A stretch of DNA of 64,000 bases, taken from assembly GCA_928724745.1 (NCBI GenBank), contig CAKMXJ010000012.1:248001-312000 (forward strand). Reading direction: 5' to 3'. The position numbers and the translations under genes were made by a program. Positions 18,596 to 28,457 of this stretch are shown here, one piece after another. The first letter of the stretch is position 1; the number at the start of each line of letters is the position of its first letter. The DNA comes from Anthracocystis setariae (taxonomy: Eukaryota; Basidiomycota; Ustilaginomycetes; Ustilaginales; Ustilaginaceae). The notes under the pieces were generated by a model. It ran no database searches. It had not been told where the DNA came from and saw only the letters and a list, made by a program, of their open reading frames with translations.

Positions 18596-21500
18596 AGTGA
18601 GCGAAGCAGTTTAGTCTGGGTCGAGACACGGAGAGGAGAAGGAGGATGTTGACCAGAACCGTTGCGCTGTGGTGGGCCGAGTGTGCGGAGATTTTGGCGT
18701 TCGAGACGAGGTCGCCAACGAATCTGGTGTCCGTCTACAAGTTGTGCAGTGCAGGGATGGGTAGGATAACAATGAAGGAAGCTGTACGACGTCGAGAAAG
18801 ACCCTTGAGTCGAGGACGGTGGGTCCAGGTAGCGATCTTGTTGAATGTGTTTGTGTTGGGAAAGGCGTAGGGAGGCGTGTGGGGTAAGAGCTTTTGCTCC
18901 AGATACTCAACAAGCCAAGCATGGTCGGTGCTCCGTTTTCGTCAGAGCGACCATGCAATAAAGCCGATGTCGACGCTCTGCCGCACTTTCTGTAGCGCCG
19001 CTTTCGGCCTTGACGGTCTCGATTCAATCCTTGACTTTTCATAAAATTGTTGGGGATGTACGATGCAACATGGCTCCTCCTAAAATTGGAGAAGGGTGTT
19101 GTTCTCTGCCAGCAACGCTTCAGGGTGCATGCAGATCGACATTTCTAAGCGAACAAAAGGCTGACGGTCACGGGGACCCTTGCGGCAAGTTGATGCGCAT
19201 GCGATCCATGTGTTGGCAGATCTACGGTGCCGCAGATCTTCACAAGGGCTGTAGCGAGCTGAAGCCAGCTGTAGCCGGGCGATGTCCTTGCAGCTTGTGC
19301 ATGCTTGCACACTGTCGTGCGCATCAATGATCAGAGCAAGACGAGGTCGATGACGATCCGATTTGCATTGGTCGCTCGTTGCGTGTCTCACACGACAGTA
19401 TACAATGCAGTACAGCAGTGCTGTTTGTGTGGCAGTCGTTGGTTTTGCACGCATTCTACTGCACTGAACTTGCACTGTACAGTACAGTACTGTCCCGTAA
19501 ATTGTGCTCGACTCTAGCCAGCAGAGCGGATCAGAAACCATTCAAAGCTATGATTGGAACCACTTTGAAAGCTGCTGTCGTATCATGCACGGTGCTGTTC
19601 CGCTGCTGCAGTTTGGCAGATCAGAAAGAAAGAGTAAAAAGGATCGAGACATCAAAGCAGCACACAGAGAGATGCACAAAAGCGCGGGTGAATGCCGAGC
19701 GTCGGTTGGCAGCAACGCGGGAAGACCGATGAGACCTGCAATTTACACGACCACACTACAGAATCGCGCTCCGCTTTCGAAAGGGGGTGCTTGTTTGTCA
19801 CTGGATCGGATTCCGCACGGTACATACTCTTGATGCTGCACGGCACTGTACTGCTCTGTTTTCAGTTTGTTGTGTGATACAGTACAGCACGTGCAAGCGT
19901 GTTCGCGTTGACAGGCAGGGAGTGCGATTATCGGGATCGCTTGGCTCACAATTTCCAACTCCTCTGTTGGACTTGGACTGCGTTTAATTTTTAATGTTTT
20001 TTAATATTGTTTTTCCTCTTCTTTTCTTTTGGTTGGATTCGTGTGCTTCTCCTCAGAAACGACCAGAAATCTGAAGGGCACAACTGTGGCGTTCTCTCGT
20101 GGAAGAGGGGACCAAAAAAAAAGAAAAGAAAAAAAAAAAGAAGAAGAAGAAAAAGGCCCCAATCAGCGCCGAATGCCTAGCTCTCCAGCTGCTGCCCATG
20201 GGATTAAAGTATTGTTATGTTAAATTATTATTTTCTGCAGCTGTTCGTTTCTCGAGTTGCGGTAAGCACGTTCAAACGAACCACAAACCAGCACTCTTCT
20301 GAAGCGAGTGTGCTCTGAGTTGCATACATCCGTATCTTGCTTGCCACGCATACCGAACACTGCATACTGCACGAAGTACAGTATACTATACAACGTGTAT
20401 GCTCGAGAGTAAAACATTCCATAGCATACAAATGTACACTACTTCGGTACTCGTCGTACTGCACTGCTGTAGCTCGCGCATGAGCTGGTCCAGTTGTGAT
20501 TCCCGTGAGTACAGTAAGTAGTTGAGAACATGTGCCAATGGCATGATTTGTGCTCCTGTAACTTGCTTGCTTGCTTGCTTGCACTCGAGCCAAGTCAAGG
20601 CAATCAAATCAATGAAACAATAAAACAACAATAAATCAACCTGATGCGCGCGTTTCCTGCTGTTGGGTTGAATTGAGTTGAGTTGAGTTCGGTTGGATTG
20701 GCTTGGTTTACTCACACACTGTATGGCTGAGGTGGCTGAGTTGTCTCGACTTTTTCTGCAAAGCTTTTTTGGCTTCCGCGTTCTGGTTCTGGCTGCAACC
20801 GCCTTTGGCTGACTGTCTCTCTGTCTGTCAGCGGTGCAAGCAGCCAGCTCCTCTGTCTGTCTGTCGGTCTGTCCGTCTCGGTAGTTTCTGCCTTTGCCTG
20901 CTCCTTTCCCCCTTCTCGTCGTCGTCGCCTCCTCCTGCTCTTCCATCATCATCATCACCATCATCATCATCATCGGTTTCGGTTCCTTTCCCTTCCCCCT
21001 CCTGGCTGGCTCTTCCACATCTCCTACCTCTCTTCCTCCCGTCATCATCTCTTTTTTCTTTTCTTTGTTTCGACTTTGCCCCTCTCTCTATCTCGTCTCG
21101 CGCTGTTTCGTATGATCCTCGTTCGATTTTCGGTCTCAACTCTTACCACTCAAACCACCTCTGTCAAGCTCATCCTACGCTCGACTCAACCCAATCACCG
21201 CAATCCACTCAGCTCTTCCGCCTCTCCAGCCTTTTTCAACAAGATTGGTCGCATCTCAACCCCCCTATCCTCGAAGCAAGCCCAACCTGTGAAAAACAAA
21301 GTCAGCATCGAACGTGATTTTCCCGATACCATCCTCCTACTTCCATCCTACATCAACCGAGCCTTGTCTCGTCTAATTCACAGATCCCATTCTGTGCTCG
21401 CGCTCTCCGTCGTCTTCGATCCAACGGCAGCACCAGTCCTCGGCCATCGCTCGATCGCCGACTTTGTCGCTAGCCGCATCCAGCCCTACCAATTCCATCC

Positions 21501-22141
21501 CTCTCCCACTCTAAGCCCACCTTGGCGTTCATATTACCCTTAGTCACCCCGCACGGCGCACCTATACTTCGTTCGACCTCGTCACTGCTCCGACCGGTTC
21601 ATTTCCCACCCAATCATCCAAATTACGCCGCTGCACAGCCCACCTCGCCTTTCATCCCGACTCGACGCAATCTTCTGTCCGAAAACCTCTTCTGCTCGGT
21701 ACCCGGCTATCAAGCTTCGACTTCTCTGGCCCGCTTCCCATATTACTGCGCTTTCAGCCGCATATCCTCCGCAAGCGACCTCCCTTCCTCGGTCCCCGTA
21801 ATCAACACGTAGCCTTCTGCTCCTGACGTATTTCCCCTTCCCCAGCGTTGATCGCAGCCATCTTCCCAAGCCTCGTTCTCTATCTCGACTGCGTCTCTCT
21901 ACCATCTCGTTCGCTCCTACGCACGAATTGTATACCTGCTCCACCAGCACCATCAAGATTCCCCTTTGTGATCTCCATTCTCGCTTTTCTTGCCAAGCAG
22001 ATACATTGTTCAAGCAAGACCGGTATCAACACATCAGCCTCACCAAGTCGTTCCATTCTTTGGCCTAGAGCCTCCACCTCTGACCTAGCATATCAACTGC
22101 TCTCAACGCTCCTTCCGATTCATCTCCTTCAGCGTGTCACC
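18596..22141. other. Large intergenic region with simple repeats and a long pyrimidine-rich leader
   Basis: No supported protein gene in 3.5 kb. 18.6-18.9 kb is the upstream region of BCKDHA. 19.0-20.6 kb carries many TACAGTAC-type motifs (for example 19474-19493, 19878-19887, 20376-20392), an A/AAG-rich run near 20114-20154 and a (CTTG)5 repeat at 20562-20582. GTTGA repeats follow near 20668-20700. From about 20.75 kb to 22.14 kb the plus strand is strongly C/T-rich with TCTG and TCATCA repeats, which fits a long 5' leader of the next gene. ORFs in the leader look compositional, not coding. Confidence 0.6.
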
Positions 22142-22506
22142 ATGAACACTTCCGACCAGCAATACTACGTCGGCAACGCCTACAACAACCGCTCCGACCC
22201 CTACGCGGGGCTCCGCCCTGAGGGTCTCGGTCTTGGCTCCGTTTTCCCCTCGCAGGCCACTTCGCAGCAGTCCGATGCCCGGAACGGCGCCACTTCGCCG
22301 TACGTGCAAAATACCAGCTTCCGTCAGCAACAGCCGCAGAACAACGCCTACCGTACTGCCGACTCGCTCCGTGACATTTCCGCGCTCCAAGCCAGCCTCG
22401 AAGATCAGCTGGCTGCCATGCGTCTTCAGTCGAGCCTCTCTCTCGGCCAGTCGGACGCTCAGCTGTACCAGGGCTACCAGAACCACGCTTCCAACGGCTA
22501 CGCTGC

Positions 22507-22538
<32 letters not shown>

Positions 22539-22957
22539 TTCAACAGCGATTTGCTCAGCAGCATGCCGCAGTGCAGCAACAGAGGATCGATTTGCTTCGA
22601 CTTCAAGCCCTCCAGAAACAGCAACAACAGCAATATGTTCCCCAGCAGGCGCAGTATGGACAGCCATCGTACCAGCAGCAGCAGTTGGCTGCTCAACAGC
22701 GTCTGCTCCTGTCACAGCTGCAGCAGAGCGGCCACACCAACCTCCACGACTACGATGCAGCGTCATTGCACCAGCCCAACTTGATGGGCCAGGCTCAGGC
22801 CCAGGCTGCAGCTGCATCTGCTCTCGAACAGAGGCAAGCCGCTCAGGCCAGTATCCAGGCCAGCCTTCGCCAGCGACAAGTCCAGCAGCTGTATCAGACC
22901 ATCGGTCTGGAGCAGCCTGGCAACGACCTGGCCGGATTCGGTTACAACGATGCCGCT

Positions 22958-22997
<40 letters not shown>

Positions 22998-23818
22998 TGC
23001 AAAACATTCTTAACCGTGACACGCGCAAGGTGAGCAGCGAAGGCCCTTCGCCTGCACGTACGCCTTTGGATCAGCGAAGCTGGCGAGGAGGTGCGATCGC
23101 CAACGTCGACCGACTGCCTTCGCCCCCCTCGCAGCGTGGCGCATCGCCTGCGTCGAGCGTTCACTCGCGAAAGGGCATGCGTCCATCGTCGGGAACGGCC
23201 GACAGCCTCATGTCAATGCGTTCGCGCACCATGACTCCGTCGATCGTGATCGATGACAGTGCTTCGGAAGGCTCGCGAGCCCAGTCGGAAGACCAGATCG
23301 AGGGGGACCAGACGCCCGAGACGAGCGAGGAGGATCTGGACATGCACACGCCCTTCAACAAGGGTCTGTTTTCGACGCCGACGCCGCACCAGATGCATCT
23401 GCACAGGCAAGCCAACGGGGCTCGATACGGAACGCTTGGACGCGGCGTTGCCAGCGCGCCTACCTCGACGAGTCCAACGCCGCCCATCACGGCACCCAAA
23501 GCCATTCCTCGGGCAATCCATCTGTCGGCTGCACCTCAGCACCGTGCGTTCAAGTCGAACGGTTCAGCGGAGGGGCAAACCATCAACAATGCCGGGTTGA
23601 CGCTTCCACCCATCCAGCCGCGTCGTCAGCCCAAGGGACAACCTACCGATTTCCACAAGATCAATTTCCAGGCGCGCACGAACAGCCGACTGCGCAAGGA
23701 TGCCATGTCGAAGCTTTGCGCCAGTCCACGTGCGGCTAGCTTTGGCGGCCAGGGGATGAGCTTTGGCGCGAGGATCCCGAGTGGCGGCAGCAGCGTCGGT
23801 GGATCGGCTGCACCTTGA
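22142..23818 (+). CDS. Glutamine-rich protein of unknown function
   Basis: 558 residues from ATG 22142 (GTCACCATGAAC, strong context); the frame is open upstream but only through leader-like sequence. The first ~300 residues are Gln-rich with pure poly-Gln runs of 10 (nt 22508-22537) and 13 (nt 22958-22996) encoded entirely by CAG. The middle is Ser/Pro-rich with an acidic segment (EDQIEGDQTPETSEEDLDMH). The C-terminal ~60 residues (KINFQARTNSRLRKDAMSKLC and SPRAASFGG) are more ordered-looking and basic. No DNA-binding or catalytic domain is recognised. The composition resembles transcriptional co-regulators or RNA-granule proteins, which is inference only. The long leader suggests regulated translation. 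Confidence 0.82.
22508..22537 (+). repeat. (CAG)10 microsatellite, poly-Gln
   Basis: Ten uninterrupted CAG codons within the Gln-rich protein; likely length-variable between strains. Confidence 0.95.
22958..22996 (+). repeat. (CAG)13 microsatellite, poly-Gln
   Basis: Thirteen uninterrupted CAG codons within the Gln-rich protein; likely length-variable between strains. Confidence 0.95.
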
Positions 23819-24469
23819 TCGAGTTGGCCTCTCTCTCTGTCTCTGTTTCCTTTCTTTCCAGTTCATAGTTGGTTGCCTCGAAGAACATCTTGGTTGGATC
23901 CGACCAAGCAAGTCGAGGTCATTTTGTGGTTACAGTCGCACGCTCACATCCGTCACGCTCGTATCGAAATTCTAGCCTTTTGCCCCTTGACACCTGCACA
24001 GCACAATGCCATCCATGTCAGCGTCGGCCGATTGAATGGTTTATGGCTGTGGTGAGTGTGACAAGTGGATGGATAGGGGCCCACTTATGCGTACATGCTC
24101 GAACATGGCGCTCATAGCCGGTAAAGGAGTTCAGGTTGGTCTGCTCGCTATGGGCGCCGGGTGAGGAGAAGGGGTTACGTGATGGAGTCAGAGGCGGGTG
24201 TGACTCTGCTGTGACTCTTTTTTTTTTTTTTTTTTTTTTTTTCTTGTTCCTTTTTACAGCGTATTCAACTGGTTTGGTTAGCTTGGACATGCACACCTAT
24301 TTAATTTATAATATTCAAGCGAGTCGAATTAAATAGTACTACTGTACTACTGTGTGGAATTTGCTTGGCTTATCAGCGACTCGGTTGTTCTTGTCACATA
24401 TTGCAGTTTGGCTTTCTTCTGCCACCATCATCTTGTTGTCCTCGCAACCACACAAGATCTCGATCCAAG
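23819..24469. other. Intergenic region upstream of the ARG8 fusion gene
   Basis: It holds the 3' flank of the Gln-rich gene, a 25-base T run (24218-24242), and a TAGTACTACTGTACTACTG motif (about 24335-24353) about 115 bp before the ARG8 start. No gene seen. Confidence 0.6.
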
Positions 24470-26500
24470 ATGGCTGCTGCTCGTGTTGCTCTCGCCTCAG
24501 CATGGAGGCGTCCAGCCACACTGTCTGTGCAACCCCAATTGCGCATGCTTGCCACACATGCTTCCAGCACCACAAAGAAACCTTGCGCCGACTACATCTC
24601 GCTGTCTCACCCCGATGGTGATGCCACGCGCGGCTCCAAGATCGCCGACACGCTCGATCGATTCTCCCATTCGGTTCTCGCCACCTACTCTCGTCCCCAG
24701 CTCATCTTCACTCGTGGCCACGGTCTCGACCTCTACGCTGCCGCCGACCCCAACACAAATGCCGGCGCCACCGAACGCAAATACCTCGATTTCTCCTCCG
24801 GTATCGCTGTCAACTCGCTCGGCCACGCGGATCCCAAGATCGCCGAAATCGCCGCAGATCAGAGTGCCAAGCTCGTACATGCCAGCAACTTGTACCACAA
24901 CGAGTGGTCGGGCGAGCTGGCGGATAAGATGGTCACCTTGACGCAACAGCACGGTGGAATGGGGTTTGCCAAGGGCCAAAAGCCTGCAAAGCAGGGCACG
25001 TCGGGCTTGAAGGTGTTCCTGGCCAACTCAGGAACCGAGGCCAACGAGGCTGCATTGAAGTTTGCCAGGAAAGCCGCCAAGGTCAACGGCAAAGACCACA
25101 AGACCGGTTTGGTCAGTTTCAACAACGCCTTCCACGGAAGGACGATGGGTGCTCTCGCTATGACGCCCAACCCCAAGTACCAAGCTCCATTTGCTCCTCT
25201 GATCGGTGACGTCCGCGTCGGCACCTACAACGACGTTGCCGGCGTCGAGGCGTTGATCGACGAAAACACGGCCGGTGTCATCGTCGAGCCCGTTCAGGGC
25301 GAAGGCGGTATCTATCCTGCATCGCTCGAGTTCCTTCAAGCTTTGAGGAAGAGGTGTGACCAGGTCGGAGCCATGCTCATCTTTGACGAGATCCAGTGCG
25401 GTCTCTTCCGCGCTGGCACGCTTTGGTGCCACAGCGAGTACCCTACCTCGGCCCACCCGGATATGCTAACCATGGCCAAACCGCTCGCCAACGGCTTCCC
25501 CATCGGAGCTGTGCTGATGCGAGACTCGGTGGCCAACCTCATTGCCGTTGGCGATCACGGTACGACGTTTGGTGGTGGACCGCTCACCAGTCGAATTGCA
25601 CACCACGTGCTCGGCCGACTGTCGAGCAAGGAGCTCGGTGACTCGATGAAGGAGTCGTCGGAAGCGCTGTTTGGCCGACTCGACAATCTGGTTGCCATGT
25701 TCCCTGATCTGCTGCTCAACGATCCTGAAGCTGGCAAGCCCAGCCCGCGTGGCAAGGGTCTGATCGTCGGTGTCAGCACCAAAGACCCCGCCCACGCTGG
25801 CCAGGTCGTGGCGCTCGCCCGTCAGCGAGGCCTTCTCATCCTGACGGCAGGCACCGACACGATCCGTATCCTGCCCTCGCTCACCGTCACGCGCGAGCAA
25901 GTGGACAAGGCGATCGACATCATCGAATCGTGCCTGCTTGTGGTGCGAGATCAAGCGTCTCGCTCCTCCACCTCGGCATCTTGGTCTTCGTCGACAGGTA
26001 AAGCGGCGCAGCAAGTGCGCGCGTTTTCGACGTCGGCCTCCGAGTTGGCCTCGGCTGCCGAGATCCAAGCCGTGTACAAGGACTACATTTCGCTGGCCGA
26101 GTCATGGCCCAAGGACGATTTGCGACCCGACATTGATTTTGGCGCGTCGATCAGGGCGGCTGCCCAGACGGCGTTGTTGACGATCCAGTCGCAGGCGGCG
26201 GTGCATCCGGAACAGGTGCATGCCAAGCAGCCTGGCAACCCTCTCCCCTCGCCACTTCCTGGGACCAAGAGTTTGACCATCGAGGAGCTCGAATTCGCCA
26301 AGAAGAGCTTGGCTCTGCTCCGGGAGTTGAAAGAGGACAAGGTGATGCAACGGTATGCATTGCCGGAGGCCGTGTTGAAGCCAAAGAGTCAGCCCGATTA
26401 CTACGATAGGTTGGTCAGGGTCATCGAGCGGGCGAGCGAGGGTAAGAGTATTGCACCCACTTTCGGCGAGAAGGTGAGGAGGTTCTTTGGTCGCGATTGA
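24470..26500 (+). CDS. ARG8: Acetylornithine aminotransferase (ARG8) fused to a Cbp6/UQCC2-like domain
   Basis: 676 residues, about 200 longer than ordinary acetylornithine aminotransferases. Residues 1-40 are a basic, acid-free mitochondrial presequence. Residues about 45-490 form a complete class III PLP aminotransferase: NSGTEANEAALK, FHGRTMGAL, EPVQGEGG, FDEIQCG and TMAKPLANGFPIGA with Schiff-base Lys337. It converts N-acetylglutamate semialdehyde to N2-acetylornithine in arginine synthesis. Residues ~495-530 are a Ser/Ala/Arg linker containing VRAFSTSA, like a mitochondrial cleavage site. Residues ~535-676 (YKDYISLAESWPKDDLRPD, later LKPKSQPDYYDRLVR) resemble Cbp6/UQCC2 cytochrome bc1 assembly factors. 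The frame is continuous with no in-frame ATG between the domains. The ARG8 call is firm; the C-terminal identity is by motif recall. Confidence 0.93.
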   Translation: MAAARVALASAWRRPATLSVQPQLRMLATHASSTTKKPCADYISLSHPDGDATRGSKIADTLDRFSHSVLATYSRPQLIFTRGHGLDLYAAADPNTNAGATERKYLDFSSGIAVNSLGHADPKIAEIAADQSAKLVHASNLYHNEWSGELADKMVTLTQQHGGMGFAKGQKPAKQGTSGLKVFLANSGTEANEAALKFARKAAKVNGKDHKTGLVSFNNAFHGRTMGALAMTPNPKYQAPFAPLIGDVRVGTYNDVAGVEALIDENTAGVIVEPVQGEGGIYPASLEFLQALRKRCDQVGAMLIFDEIQCGLFRAGTLWCHSEYPTSAHPDMLTMAKPLANGFPIGAVLMRDSVANLIAVGDHGTTFGGGPLTSRIAHHVLGRLSSKELGDSMKESSEALFGRLDNLVAMFPDLLLNDPEAGKPSPRGKGLIVGVSTKDPAHAGQVVALARQRGLLILTAGTDTIRILPSLTVTREQVDKAIDIIESCLLVVRDQASRSSTSASWSSSTGKAAQQVRAFSTSASELASAAEIQAVYKDYISLAESWPKDDLRPDIDFGASIRAAAQTALLTIQSQAAVHPEQVHAKQPGNPLPSPLPGTKSLTIEELEFAKKSLALLRELKEDKVMQRYALPEAVLKPKSQPDYYDRLVRVIERASEGKSIAPTFGEKVRRFFGRD

Positions 26501-26586
26501 ATTTTCAGTTCTGTCTTTGATTTTATGCTGTAATACGAATTGTAATCATGATTGGATTTCGAGAGTGAGCGAGAGGTACATGAAGA

Positions 26587-26600
26587 GGGGGGGGGGGGGG
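26587..26600 (+). repeat. G14 homopolymer between convergent genes
   Basis: Fourteen consecutive G between the ARG8-fusion stop and the oxidoreductase stop, 6 nt past the latter on its own strand (C14 in that transcript). Length is likely variable or error-prone. Confidence 0.9.
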
Positions 26601-26606
26601 AGGAGT

Positions 26607-27710
26607 TCAGGAGGATTTGGTGGCTTCGAGGTGGTCTGGGTAGCGGAAGTTTGCCGAGTAGCGCACATTGTCCATGATCTGCATGGTGAGGGTGGATTCG
26701 GCTAGACTGCAGCGGGGTTCTTGCTTGCTACCGTCGCGGAGTGCGCGGGCGCAGGCGTCGGCTTCCCAGAACATGCCATGTCCCGGAATAGGGAATTCCC
26801 TGGTGTGTTGCTTACCCGTGTAGATGCCCTCTGCGTCCTTTTCATGGATGGTGAAGCTGGTAGGGCGGTAAGGGGCCCAGGGGATGGAGAGGTCAGCTTT
26901 TGTGCCTTGGATTAGGACGACGTATTTGGCCGAGGAGCGAACGGTCAAGTTGGTGGTGGCGATACCCTGCGCATGCATCGTGGGGAAGTTGAGCACCATG
27001 GTCGTCAACTCATCCACACCGGTGAGAGCACTCTTGACGATACTGCCCGTGACCTCCGGTGCATTGCCCTTGTTGTCAGGATCCTGATACAGCGTCAGCA
27101 TCTGCCAAGTCAACGCGTAGATGCCCAAATCCAACAGCGCACCACCGCCAAGCTCCGGATTGAACAACCTATGCTTGGGGTCCGGTTGGAAGTGGACGCC
27201 AAGATCGGAATACACGCGTTTGAGCTGGCCCAACACACGCTCGTGGTGGATGAGTCGTTGAATCTCCAACACGATCGGAAAGAAGCGAATCCATACCGCC
27301 TCCATGAGGAAGACGTTTTTCTGCTTTGCCACCTGGATGAGGTGTTTGGTCTGCGCCGCGTTGATGGTGAACGGTTTCTCGCAACAAACGGGTTTGCCCG
27401 CGTTGAGCGCGAGCAGAGCATTGTCATAGTGGTGCGAGTGCGGCGTAGCAATGTAGATGATGTCGACGTTCGGATCGGCAACGAGTTGGTCGTAAGATCC
27501 GTACGCTTGTGCGGACGCATCAGCACCGACGGACGAGAGGAACTCCTTGGCTCGAGACGCAGACGTGGAGGATGCGGCTGCAACGATGGTGTGCTTGACG
27601 TCCGCTACATGGCGAGTGGAAGGATCGGTGAGAAGGTCCTTGGAGAACGTGGCGGCAATCCCGCCCGTAGCGAGGATACCCCAACGACATACAAACGGCG
27701 AAGAAGACAT
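26607..27710 (-). CDS. Gfo/Idh/MocA-family NAD(P) oxidoreductase (dihydrodiol/D-xylose dehydrogenase type)
   Basis: 367 residues. The N-terminus CRWGILATGGIAATFSKDLL is the Rossmann nucleotide-binding start. IYIATPHSHHYDNALLAL and CCEKPFTINAAQ carry the EKP motif whose Lys is catalytic in the family. AVWIRFFP and GGGALLDLGIYAL (with the conserved Asp near Tyr) match the dimeric dihydrodiol dehydrogenase/NADP-xylose dehydrogenase branch. The substrate is probably a sugar or trans-dihydrodiol; this cannot be resolved from sequence. No targeting signal is evident, so it is probably cytosolic. It is head-to-head with PEX19 across about 750 bp and tail-to-tail with the ARG8 fusion. Confidence 0.9.
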   Translation of the reverse strand: MSSSPFVCRWGILATGGIAATFSKDLLTDPSTRHVADVKHTIVAAASSTSASRAKEFLSSVGADASAQAYGSYDQLVADPNVDIIYIATPHSHHYDNALLALNAGKPVCCEKPFTINAAQTKHLIQVAKQKNVFLMEAVWIRFFPIVLEIQRLIHHERVLGQLKRVYSDLGVHFQPDPKHRLFNPELGGGALLDLGIYALTWQMLTLYQDPDNKGNAPEVTGSIVKSALTGVDELTTMVLNFPTMHAQGIATTNLTVRSSAKYVVLIQGTKADLSIPWAPYRPTSFTIHEKDAEGIYTGKQHTREFPIPGHGMFWEADACARALRDGSKQEPRCSLAESTLTMQIMDNVRYSANFRYPDHLEATKSS

Positions 27711-28457
27711 GGTAAGATCGTTGATGTTGGTCGAGTAGAAATGCGGAGCTGGTGCGGCAAGTTGATGGTTGATGGAAGACTTTATACATGCGATGGGTCA
27801 GCGTGGGGGGGGGCAAGCCTCTTCCGGCGGTCGTTTTCCTCGGCGACCATCTAATTGAGCACACGGTGGAACTGGCACTACTTCTCTGGCTTTTTCATCC
27901 AGTCTATGGGGAGAGAGCACACCGATCGCAGAGTTGGGCGACGGCACCGAATGCATAACCGCATTGTCATGATGCCCGATGCCACCCAACCCTACACCAA
28001 CTGTGAACCCTTCAGTCATGGTTGCATGACGTCGCTCTTTTCGCTCCGAGAAGCCCGAACCGACCTTTTTTCCGAAAACAAATGTCATTTCTATCGATTC
28101 AACAACATTTTGAATTAGAAAAAAAAGAGCAAAATGGCTATGCTCTAACATTGTCGAAATTGGGCCGAACAAAAAGCCGCGGCTGCTGATTGGCGACAAA
28201 AGACAGCGTTGGCGCCGGCAGAGTGAGGTTGAAAGTGACCGGAACGATCCCAAGAGCGAGCCGACCCCACATGCGATGCGAATAATGGCTGTCGGACGTG
28301 ACGACAGCATCCTCTTGCTTTTTCTCCACCAACTCTCCTGCGTCGTTCCCTTTGGACTCCCTTCAAGCACCTCTTCGATCTGGATCAGAGCCGTACGGCA
28401 AAAAGCAAGAAACAAAACCAAAAAAAAAAAAAAAAAACAACAACCAAAAGCGCAAAC
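27711..28457. promoter_or_regulatory. Divergent region between oxidoreductase and PEX19
   Basis: 747 bp. It contains a G9 run near 27806 and, directly before the PEX19 ATG, an A-rich leader with 18 consecutive A (28420-28437). No gene supported. Confidence 0.55.

Noticed and set aside
20703..21543. 200-codon frames rich in Ser/Leu/Pro upstream of the Gln-rich gene
   Set aside because: They follow from the pyrimidine-rich leader; no domain and no supportable starts.
25998..26062. A GTAAAG donor-like site in the ARG8 linker, which might make the fusion a splicing artefact
   Set aside because: The nearby downstream AG sites do not keep the frame, and the linker and tail are continuously open as they stand.
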